10,505 bases of DNA from an uncultured Collinsella sp. Lineage in GTDB: Bacteria; Actinomycetota; Coriobacteriia; Coriobacteriales; Coriobacteriaceae. This document shows positions 1-6,235 of this stretch, piece after piece. The position numbers and the translations under genes were made by a program. The stretch covers positions 1-10,505 of the forward strand of contig CABRNM010000043.1 in the NCBI GenBank assembly GCA_902472315.1, written 5' to 3'. The notes beneath the pieces were generated by a model. That model was not told the origin of the DNA and did no database searches. It saw only the letters and a list, made by a program, of their open reading frames with translations. How positions within the stretch are numbered: the first letter of the stretch is position 1; every line of letters begins with the position of its first letter.

Positions 1-33
1 ACACTCTTTCCCTACACGACGCTCTTCCGATCT
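1..33. other. Illumina sequencing adapter remnant (not genomic)
   Basis: The first 33 bases begin ACACTCTTTCCCTACACGAC and end GCTCTTCCGATCT, which is the standard Illumina TruSeq read-1 adapter sequence. They are not part of the organism. Genomic sequence begins at about base 34, in the middle of the glycogen synthase gene. Confidence 0.97.
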
Positions 34-34
34 C

Positions 35-2095
35 ACCTATATGTTCATCGACAACGAGCGCTACTTTGCGCGCGACTATCCGTACGGCTTCTTTGACGAC
101 GGCGAGCGTTTTGCGTTCTTCTCCAAGGCCATCACCGAGAGCCTGCAGCACCTGCCGGCCGGCTTTGAGTGCGACATCCTGCATTGCAACGACTGGCAGA
201 CGGCACTGGCACCAGTGTTCTTACGCGAGTTCTACCAGGGCCTGCCGCTGTACGACCGCGTCAAGACCGTGTTCTCGATCCACAACGTGGCGTTCCAGGG
301 CCAGTTTAGCGACACCGTGATGGAGGACATCCTGGGTGTGGCGCATATTCCGGCGGCCGCCTCGCAGCTGCGCTGCGACGCCTGCAGCATCAACTACATG
401 CTGGGCGCGCTGCACTATGCCGACGCCATCACAACGGTGAGCCCCACCTATGCGGGCGAGATCCAGACACCCGAGTTTGGCGAGGGCCTGGACGGCGTGC
501 TGCGCGAGCGTTCCTACGCGCTGCAGGGCATTTTGAATGGCATTGACGTGGCGGGCTTTGACCCGGCAACCGACAAGCGCATTGCCGCCAACTACACGAT
601 TGACGATCGTTCCGGCAAGGCCGTGTGCAAGGCCAAGCTGCAGGAAGAGCTAGGCCTCGAGGTTCGCGACGACCGCCCGCTTATGGTGATGGTCACGCGC
701 CTGACGCGCCAGAAGGGCATGGACCTGGTCATGTACGCGCTCGACCGCATCCTGTCCGGCGGCGTTCAGGTGGCCGTGCTGGGCACAGGCGACCGCGACT
801 ACGAGGACGGCCTGCGCTACTTCCAGGACAAGTACCCTGGCACCATGGCCGCGCGCATCGAATTCGATCCGGCACTGTCGCAGCGTATGTACGCCGCCGC
901 CGACATGTTCCTGATGCCTTCGAAGTTTGAGCCCTGCGGTCTGTCGCAGATCATCGCCATGCGCTACGGCACCCTGCCAATCGTGCGCGAGACCGGTGGC
1001 TTGAAGGACACCGTTATCCCGTATAACGAGTTTACCGGCGAGGGTACGGGCTTCTCGTTTAGCAACTTTAATGGCGACGAGATGGGCGACGCGGTCTTCC
1101 GCGCGGCGCGCCTGTTCTGGGATAACCGCGACGCTTGGAACCAGCTGGTCACGCAGGCCATGAGCCAGGACTTTAGCTGGACGCGCTCGGCCGACAAGTA
1201 TCTGGACCTGTACTTCTTTATGCACCCGGAGATTGAGCGCCCGGCGGCTGTGAAGGCTGCTATGGCCGTAGAGGAGCCGATTGCTGCTGAGGCCGAGCCT
1301 GCGGCGCCCGTTAAGGAGCCCGCTGCTGCTGAGGAGCCCAAGGCCGAGGAGAAGCCGGCTGCCGATGCCGAAGTTAAGCCCGCAGCGAAACCTGCCGCCA
1401 AGAAGACGACCACCCGCAAGACGACGGCTAAGAAGGCCACGACCACGAAGGCCGCTGCTAGCAAGACTAGCGCCGCTAAGGCAACTACTGCCAAGGCAAC
1501 GACAACGCGCAAGCGCACGACCGCCGCTGTTAAGAAGGCCACCGAGGCCGAGGTTGTTCCCGAGGTAAAGGCCGACGCTGCCGAGGCTAAGCCCGCGGCA
1601 AAGGCTCCGGCCAAGACCGCTGCCAAGAAGACGGCCGCGACCACCAAGAAGGCAACGGCAGCCAAGAAGACCACGGCAACGAAGTCGACGACCACGAAGG
1701 CTACTACGACGAAGGCCGCCGCGAAGACGACTCCGAAGGCAGTCGCAAAGCCGGCCGGCAAAGTCGAGGAGACGTCCTCCGAGTCCAAGGCCGAGGCAGC
1801 AGTCGAGGCAAAGCCGGCTGCCAAGACTACCACGCGCAAGCGCACTACCACGACGGCCAAAAAGGCCACGACCAAGGCTGCTGCTCCCAAGGCAGAGGCT
1901 AAGGCCGAGGACAAGCCCGCAGTAAAGGCCGAGCCGGCACCGAAGGTCGCCGAGGTCAAGACCGCTCCCAAGGCTAAGGCAAAGACCAAGCCCGCCAAGG
2001 AGACCCCGGTCTCCCCCGCCGCTAAGACTGAGGAAAAGGCTCCGACCAAGAAGACCTCCGTCCGTAAGGCAACGGCCACCCGCAAGCGTCACTAG
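35..2095 (+). CDS. glgA: Glycogen synthase (ADP-glucose type, GT5), 5'-truncated, with histone H1-like C-terminal tail
   Basis: GlgA transfers glucose from ADP-glucose to the growing alpha-1,4 chain of glycogen in the cytoplasm. Numbering from the ATG at base 41, visible GT5 motifs are HNVAFQG (81-87), VSPTYAGE (133-140), LNGID (165-169), TRLTRQKG (219-226, with the conserved Arg and Lys), SKFEPCGLSQ (294-303, with the conserved Glu297) and ETGGLKDTV (317-325). The ATG at 41 is internal: coding continues in frame to base 35 (Thr-Tyr), the family normally has FIDNE near residue 90-100, and the N-terminal KxGGLADV glucan-binding segment is missing. About 90 residues are lost to the contig end. 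The catalytic module finishes near residue 398. Residues 399-684 form a low-complexity Lys/Ala/Thr/Pro/Glu tail that ordinary GlgA (about 480 residues) lacks. The stop is TAG, followed 32 bases later by a strong terminator, so the GH13-GH77 gene downstream is probably transcribed separately. Function of the core is near certain; function of the tail is unknown. Confidence 0.95.
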   Translation, partial: TYMFIDNERYFARDYPYGFFDDGERFAFFSKAITESLQHLPAGFECDILHCNDWQTALAPVFLREFYQGLPLYDRVKTVFSIHNVAFQGQFSDTVMEDILGVAHIPAAASQLRCDACSINYMLGALHYADAITTVSPTYAGEIQTPEFGEGLDGVLRERSYALQGILNGIDVAGFDPATDKRIAANYTIDDRSGKAVCKAKLQEELGLEVRDDRPLMVMVTRLTRQKGMDLVMYALDRILSGGVQVAVLGTGDRDYEDGLRYFQDKYPGTMAARIEFDPALSQRMYAAADMFLMPSKFEPCGLSQIIAMRYGTLPIVRETGGLKDTVIPYNEFTGEGTGFSFSNFNGDEMGDAVFRAARLFWDNRDAWNQLVTQAMSQDFSWTRSADKYLDLYFFMHPEIERPAAVKAAMAVEEPIAAEAEPAAPVKEPAAAEEPKAEEKPAADAEVKPAAKPAAKKTTTRKTTAKKATTTKAAASKTSAAKATTAKATTTRKRTTAAVKKATEAEVVPEVKADAAEAKPAAKAPAKTAAKKTAATTKKATAAKKTTATKSTTTKATTTKAAAKTTPKAVAKPAGKVEETSSESKAEAAVEAKPAAKTTTRKRTTTTAKKATTKAAAPKAEAKAEDKPAVKAEPAPKVAEVKTAPKAKAKTKPAKETPVSPAAKTEEKAPTKKTSVRKATATRKRH
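1241..2092 (+). repeat. Low-complexity coding region: H1-like Lys/Ala/Thr tail of GlgA
   Basis: This part of glgA encodes residues 401-684 (numbered from base 41). It starts with an acidic Glu/Ala/Pro stretch (about 408-448). It then becomes strongly basic with many short degenerate repeats of PAAK, AKKAT and TTTRK type. TTTRK occurs at 456-460, 487-491 and 596-600, the last two extended to TTTRKRTT. The reading frame is open and continuous with the catalytic part, so this is a true fusion in the sequence and not a neighbouring gene. The composition resembles the C-terminal tails of bacterial histone-like proteins. The bias also opens long meaningless antisense frames here. Confidence 0.85.
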
Positions 2096-2127
2096 TCAGG
2101 ACGATTAAAACTTAATCCTCAAAGCAA

Positions 2128-2156
2128 AAGAGGGCGCCCCAACTAGGCGCCCTCTT
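2128..2156 (+). terminator. Intrinsic terminator after glgA
   Basis: A perfect 11-bp stem (AAGAGGGCGCC paired with GGCGCCCTCTT) closes a 7-base loop, 32 bases after the glgA stop. An A-rich run precedes it and a short, imperfect T-rich run (CTTCTTGG) follows. It is expected to end the glgA transcript. Because the left flank is A-rich, it could also act weakly in the other direction. Confidence 0.85.
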
Positions 2157-2177
2157 CTTGGTTGAACTTCTGTATTA

Positions 2178-2329
2178 AAAAGAGGGCCGGTTTACTACGA
2201 CAAAATGGCTCCAGCCGACCACGGCGGGTAATCTACGAAATTGGCAACGCCTCTACCTGCGGTTTTAATATCACCAAAATGACCCTGGTTGAGATCAATC
2301 AATTCGTCGTAGTAAACCGGGTTATTTTT
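2178..2329. repeat. Inverted-repeat element (15-bp perfect arms, 104-base interior)
   Basis: CCGGTTTACTACGAC at 2187-2201 is repeated exactly inverted (GTCGTAGTAAACCGG) at 2306-2320. Outside these arms an A-run at 2178-2181 faces a T-run at 2326-2329. A transcript would therefore form a long stem with an A/U base, like a terminator with a very large apical domain. The 104-base interior holds no convincing open frame; it contains a CAAAATG direct repeat (2201-2207 and 2275-2281) and short internal complementarities. Alternatives are a miniature mobile element or dispersed repeat, a structured RNA, or a long-armed terminator. The repeat is certain; its role is not. Confidence 0.7.
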
Positions 2330-2360
2330 GTTTAGCTACAAATAGTATCGGTATAGGCAC

Positions 2361-2399
2361 ATTTGAATATCGCGATAATTTGAATGGTAAAACGATTTT
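2361..2399. promoter_or_regulatory. Candidate operator region upstream of the GH13-GH77 gene
   Basis: A perfect 10-bp palindrome TATCGCGATA (2368-2377) lies between two exact copies of ATTTGAAT (2361-2368 and 2378-2385, a 17-base period). It is followed by AAAACGATTTT at 2389-2399. Sites with a central CG are typical of LacI-family sugar regulators, and the downstream gene is a malto-oligosaccharide enzyme. A repressor binding site here is plausible but not shown; no regulator gene is in the window. Confidence 0.35.
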
Positions 2400-2442
2400 C
2401 TAGGACAACCGTTCGCCGATGGTAAACGGATGTTGTTTATAC

Positions 2443-2503
2443 AGCCTGTGTACAAAAGATATACTTACATCCTGTGCGTAAAGCCCATGGCCCGCAGGCC
2501 GTG
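2443..2503 (+). promoter_or_regulatory. Leader of the GH13-GH77 gene: near-direct repeat, possible -10 box, small hairpin
   Basis: CCTGTG occurs at 2445-2450 and 2471-2476, within similar surroundings (CCTGTGTACAAAAG and CCTGTGCGTAAAG). TATACT at 2460-2465 could be a -10 box, but no good -35 box stands at the right distance. CATGGCC (2486-2492) can pair with GGCCGTG (2497-2503) around a CGCA loop, with one G-U pair, ending 23 bases before the start codon. I see nothing else in the 431 bases between glgA and this gene beyond the terminator, the inverted-repeat element and the operator candidate. Start site and regulation are uncertain. Confidence 0.25.
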
Positions 2504-2526
2504 ATTCTATTGAACTGGACCGTATT

Positions 2527-5500
2527 ATGAGATTGATTCACAACAGCCGTCTGCCGCAGTTTCGTACTCCGTTTGGCGCTGTGACCACTGGAACTTCCGT
2601 TTCGCTATCGGTGATTTTGGAGGATGCCGACCCCAACCAGGCAACGCTCACCCTGCGCACCTGGGTCGATGAAATCGGTGAGTCTCTGTATCCCATGACG
2701 CACGAGGGCGACGGCATATTTACCGTAGAGCTTGAGTGCACTGAGCCCTGTCTTATCTGGTACAGCTTTATCTGCAACATCGAGGGCCAGCCCGAGGTAC
2801 GCCTGGGTGCACCGCAGGGTCGCACAGGTGGCGAGGGTGTGACCTACAGCTACGCCGAAGTTCCGTCCTTCCAGATTACCGTCTACAGGCACCGCGAGAA
2901 CCGTCCCACTTGGTACGAGCGCGGTATGGTCTACCAGATCTTCCCCGACCGCTATGCACGCGACGAAAACTGGCGCGAACGCACGCTTGCCGAAGTTGAA
3001 AAACCGCGCAAAGGAATCCAGCGCCGCATGGTCGAGGACTGGAACGAACCGCCCGAGTACGAGCGTGCCGAAGACGGCTCCATCAAGACCTGGGATTTTT
3101 ACGGCGGCTCGCTCAAGGGTATCCAAAATGACCTGCCCCGCATTGCCGAGCTAGGCTTTACGGCCATCTACCTCAACCCCATCTTTGAGGCCGCGAGCAA
3201 CCACCGCTACGACACGGCCGACTATACCAAGATCGACCCGATTCTGGGCACCGAGCAGGACTTTACGGAGCTGTGCCAGGCGGCCGAGAAGCTCGGCATT
3301 TCTATCATCCTGGACGGCGTCTTCAACCACACAGGCGACGATTCGATCTACTTTAACCGCTACGGCAATTATCCCGGCGTCGGTGCATGGCAGAGCGAGG
3401 ACTCGCCGTGGCGCGATGCGTTTTACTTCCATGAAGACGGTTCGTATGACTGCTGGTGGGGCGTGGGCAACATGCCCGCCATCAATGAGAGCTCCGAACT
3501 GGTGCGCGAGCGGCTCCTGGGCAAGGACGGCGTGATCCGCAAATGGCTGCGCGCTGGCGCCCATGGCTGGCGTCTGGACGTGGCCGACGAGCTTTCCGAC
3601 GACTTCCTGACCGAGATCAAAAAGGCCGTGCTCGCCGAGAAGCCCGACGCGCTGCTGCTCGGCGAGGTCTGGGAAGACGCCTCCAACAAGATCAGCTATG
3701 GCCACCTGCGGCGCTACCTACAGGGCTCCGAACTCGACTCGGCTATGGATTATCCCTTCTGCGACATGGTCATCGGCTTTTTGATGGGCTACAAGAACGC
3801 CTACCAGGCAGCCGAGGATATCGAGACCCTGCGCGAGAACTACCCGCGCGAGGCACTGGCCTGCGCGCTCAATCTGCTTTCGAGCCACGACCGCCCGCGC
3901 ATTATCTCGGTGCTCGGCGGCGGCCCCGACGAGTCGCAGCTGCCCGAGAGCGAGCGCAGCAAGTGGCGCCTGGACGAGAACTCCATGGGCCTGGCCAAGA
4001 GCCGCTTTTGGTTGGCGACGCTCATGCAGATGACCTTCCCAGGCGTGCCCTCGATCTATTATGGCGACGAGTACGGCTTGGAGGGCCTCACCGATCCGGG
4101 CAACCGCCGCACCCTGCCGACCAAGGACCAACTCCACGACTTCGATACGCTAGCCATCGTTAAGAACGCATCTGCCATTCGCCGCGCGTTACCGTTTATG
4201 GTCGATGGCGAGATCAAGGCCTTTGCGCTCAACGACGACGTCTTGGCCTACACCCGCACGGGCAAAGACGGCGAGGCCGCGACGGTTATCATCAACCGCA
4301 GCCTGCGCAATTCGCACTGCGTGACGATTCCGGCGCTCGGCGAATGCGCAAGCGACGTGATCAGCGGCCACGAGTGCGAAATCCACAACGGTACCGTCAC
4401 GCTCGACCTGTACCCGCTGGGCTCTTCGATCATCTATCACCATGCCGAGAAGCGCCTGCAGGAGCCGCTCGACCACGGAGCGGGCGTCGTATGCCACATC
4501 ACCTCGGTGCCGACCGATGACGGCAAGCCCGGCACAATCGGTGCGCCCACGCGTCGTTTTATCGACCACCTGGCCGCCATGGGCATGCGCTACTGGCAGG
4601 TCCTTCCCGTCAACCCGACGGACTTCTTCCGCTCCCCCTACGCCGGTCCTTCGGCCTTTGCAGGCAATATCGACCTGCTGCCCGAGAGCCACGAGGAGCT
4701 GGCCGCCGACTTCGTCACCTGGAAGACCCGCGGCGGCGAGGATGCCGACCCGCTGTACACGGCGTTTAAACATCGCAACGCCGACTGGCTCGAGAAGTAC
4801 TGCGTCTACATGGCGGTAAAGAAGCACTTTGAGGGACTGTCGCGCCACGAATGGCCGGCGGATGTCGCGCGCTACAACGAGCACCTGATCGATGACAAGC
4901 GCTTCCACGACGAGGCCGAGCTGCAGGCGTACATGCAGTATCGCTTTGACCTTGCTTGGTGCGAGCTTATGAACTATGCACACAAGAAGGGCATCGAGGT
5001 CATCGGTGATATCCCGATGTATGTCTCGGACGATTCGGCCGATGCGTGGAGCGAGCCCGAAAACTTCTGGCTGTCCGACACCGGCAAGGCGATTGAGATT
5101 TCGGGTGCGCCGCCCGACAACTTTGCGCCCGAGGGGCAAGTGTGGGGAAACCCCACCTTCCGCTGGGATCACATGAAGGGAAACGGCTATAGCTGGTGGA
5201 TGGATCGCTTGCGTCGTGCGTTCGCGCTCTACGACCGTGTGCGCCTGGACCACTTCCTGGGCTTCCACAGCTACTTTAGCATCCCTGCCGGCAAGGCCTG
5301 TGCCGACGGCCGCTGGCTTGCGGGACCGGGCAAGGACCTGTTCCAGACCGCCTACGACGAGCTGGGTCCGCTCAACTTTATTGCCGAGGATCTGGGCTAT
5401 CTAACACCTGGCGTACGCGCGATGGCTTCGACCTGCGGCTTCCCCGGCATGGATGTGCTGGAGTTTAGCGACTACGACGTTCGCTGCGGAATTCATCCCA

Positions 5501-5823
5501 CACCGGGCAAGATCCTGTGTACCTCGACGCACGACACCTCGACGCTTGCCGGCTGGTGCACGCGCTCCTTTGCAGGTGGCGACGAGCCGAGCGGCATTGC
5601 ATTGGCAAGCGAGCTCATGGGCAACGCCCTAGCCAGCGATGCTCCGCTCGTGATGATGCCGCTGCAGGACATACTGGGGCTGGGCGACGATGCACGTATG
5701 AACGTGCCGGGCGTGGCCACGGGCAACTGGACGTGGCAGGCGCAGGAAACCGACGTTGCGGCAGCCAAGGAGAAAACTGCGAAGCTCCTGCGCAGCACCC
5801 ATAGATTCTGGGGCGAAGCGTGA
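2527..5823 (+). CDS. Bifunctional alpha-amylase-family (GH13) / 4-alpha-glucanotransferase (GH77) fusion enzyme
   Basis: This 1098-residue protein joins two glucan enzymes. Residues 1-125 form a beta-rich N-terminal domain like that of neopullulanase/cyclomaltodextrinase enzymes. Residues about 130-640 are a GH13 barrel with region I DGVFNH (263-268), region II GWRLDVADE (nucleophile Asp351), region III LLGEVWED (acid/base Glu380) and region IV SSHD (His454, Asp455). Residues about 648-1098 are a GH77 MalQ-type module with SPYAGPSAFAGN (703-714), GDIPMYVSDDSADAW (827-841), GQVWGNP (870-876), VRLDHFLGF (nucleophile Asp908), FIAEDLG (acid/base Glu954) and STHDTST (1000-1006). All catalytic residues of both modules are present, so both should be active. 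The GH13 half would hydrolyse or transfer malto-oligosaccharides, and the GH77 half would disproportionate alpha-1,4-glucans. No signal peptide is seen, so it is cytoplasmic. The start fits the family-like opening RLIHNSRLPQFRTPFGAV, although no strong ribosome binding site precedes it. The exact GH13 subfamily is uncertain. Confidence 0.95.
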   Translation: MRLIHNSRLPQFRTPFGAVTTGTSVSLSVILEDADPNQATLTLRTWVDEIGESLYPMTHEGDGIFTVELECTEPCLIWYSFICNIEGQPEVRLGAPQGRTGGEGVTYSYAEVPSFQITVYRHRENRPTWYERGMVYQIFPDRYARDENWRERTLAEVEKPRKGIQRRMVEDWNEPPEYERAEDGSIKTWDFYGGSLKGIQNDLPRIAELGFTAIYLNPIFEAASNHRYDTADYTKIDPILGTEQDFTELCQAAEKLGISIILDGVFNHTGDDSIYFNRYGNYPGVGAWQSEDSPWRDAFYFHEDGSYDCWWGVGNMPAINESSELVRERLLGKDGVIRKWLRAGAHGWRLDVADELSDDFLTEIKKAVLAEKPDALLLGEVWEDASNKISYGHLRRYLQGSELDSAMDYPFCDMVIGFLMGYKNAYQAAEDIETLRENYPREALACALNLLSSHDRPRIISVLGGGPDESQLPESERSKWRLDENSMGLAKSRFWLATLMQMTFPGVPSIYYGDEYGLEGLTDPGNRRTLPTKDQLHDFDTLAIVKNASAIRRALPFMVDGEIKAFALNDDVLAYTRTGKDGEAATVIINRSLRNSHCVTIPALGECASDVISGHECEIHNGTVTLDLYPLGSSIIYHHAEKRLQEPLDHGAGVVCHITSVPTDDGKPGTIGAPTRRFIDHLAAMGMRYWQVLPVNPTDFFRSPYAGPSAFAGNIDLLPESHEELAADFVTWKTRGGEDADPLYTAFKHRNADWLEKYCVYMAVKKHFEGLSRHEWPADVARYNEHLIDDKRFHDEAELQAYMQYRFDLAWCELMNYAHKKGIEVIGDIPMYVSDDSADAWSEPENFWLSDTGKAIEISGAPPDNFAPEGQVWGNPTFRWDHMKGNGYSWWMDRLRRAFALYDRVRLDHFLGFHSYFSIPAGKACADGRWLAGPGKDLFQTAYDELGPLNFIAEDLGYLTPGVRAMASTCGFPGMDVLEFSDYDVRCGIHPTPGKILCTSTHDTSTLAGWCTRSFAGGDEPSGIALASELMGNALASDAPLVMMPLQDILGLGDDARMNVPGVATGNWTWQAQETDVAAAKEKTAKLLRSTHRFWGEA

Positions 5824-5848
5824 TAAAACCCCCGATATAGGGTACAGT
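5820..5848 (+). promoter_or_regulatory. Possible promoter of the FmdB-family gene
   Basis: GTGATA (5820-5825) and TACAGT (5843-5848) each match the sigma-70 -35 and -10 consensus at four of six positions and are 17 bases apart. The -35 box would overlap the stop codon of the preceding gene. This is a weak, consensus-based guess. Confidence 0.3.
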
Positions 5849-5867
5849 TATAGCTGTTTGAATTTTT

Positions 5868-5889
5868 GCGGGCAGAGCGATCTGCCCGC
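5868..5889 (+). terminator. GNRA-capped hairpin between the fusion enzyme gene and the FmdB gene
   Basis: GCGGGCAGA (5868-5876) pairs perfectly with TCTGCCCGC (5881-5889) around a GCGA tetraloop. It lies 45 bases after the stop of the GH13-GH77 gene and 22 bases before the FmdB start. The following T-run is only three bases, so termination may be weak or partial. It could instead be a 5'-leader stem of the FmdB message. Confidence 0.55.
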
Positions 5890-5911
5890 TTTGTGCTGAA
5901 AAGGAAGTATT

Positions 5912-6148
5912 ATGGCGCGCTACGATTACAAGTGCACGAGCTGCGGCAACGTGTTTGAAGTTGAGCACCCCATGTCCGAGACGCCCGAGGTCGTATGCCC
6001 TAGCTGCGGTGCCCCGGCATCCAAGACGTTCTCGGCCAGCGGCATTAAGTTCGACGGCAGCGGTTTCTACAACACCGACCAGCGCAGTGGCGGCTCCAGC
6101 ACCAGCGCCACCAGCGGCTGTTGCGCCAACTGCCCGCATAACCACTAG
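5912..6148 (+). CDS. FmdB-family zinc-ribbon protein
   Basis: This 78-residue protein opens with MARYDYKCTSCGNVFEVEHP, the signature of the FmdB/CxxC-CxxC zinc-ribbon family. Cys8, Cys11, Cys29 and Cys32 form two CxxC knuckles that should bind one zinc. A Gly/Ser/Thr-rich linker (49-69) leads to a second Cys/His cluster, CCANCPHNH (70-78), which could hold another metal. The family was named after a putative regulator in a formamidase/amidase locus, but its members are mostly uncharacterised and no amidase gene is present here. The start has a good ribosome binding site (AAGGAAG at 5901-5907). A strong terminator follows the stop by four bases. It is probably transcribed alone or as read-through from the gene upstream. 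Confidence 0.9.
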   Translation: MARYDYKCTSCGNVFEVEHPMSETPEVVCPSCGAPASKTFSASGIKFDGSGFYNTDQRSGGSSTSATSGCCANCPHNH

Positions 6149-6152
6149 TGAC

Positions 6153-6190
6153 AAGCGGCCCCGCGATCAAGCCCGATCGCGGGGCCGCTT
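6153..6190 (+). terminator. Strong terminator after the FmdB-family gene
   Basis: A perfect 16-bp stem, AAGCGGCCCCGCGATC (6153-6168) paired with GATCGCGGGGCCGCTT (6175-6190), closes a 6-base loop. It starts four bases after the FmdB stop. The tail is CTTTGCGTTA. Its position between convergent genes suggests it mainly stops + strand transcription before the AT-rich gene. Confidence 0.88.
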
Positions 6191-6206
6191 CTTTGCGTTA
6201 TAGGTA

Positions 6207-6230
6207 GCTAATTAATTTTTAATAATTAGC
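6207..6230 (-). terminator. AT-rich stem-loop after the 311-residue orphan gene
   Basis: GCTAATTA (6207-6214) and TAATTAGC (6223-6230) form an 8-bp stem just beyond the TAA stop (6236-6238) of the - strand gene. The stem is weak and no clean T-run follows on the - strand, so terminator activity is uncertain. The adjacent FmdB terminator stem may serve both convergent transcripts. Confidence 0.35.
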
Positions 6231-6235
6231 ATATT

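Noticed and set aside
650..2092. Long antisense open frames opposite glgA (480 and 373 residues)
   Set aside because: They arise from the GC-rich, low-complexity coding of the Lys/Ala/Thr tail; their translations are monotone Leu/Gly/Arg or Ala/Val strings with no domain, and the sense frame carries clear GlgA motifs.
4189..5268. 359-residue antisense frame opposite the GH77 module
   Set aside because: A shadow of high-GC codon use; the sense strand has all GH13/GH77 motifs and the antisense product shows no recognisable family.
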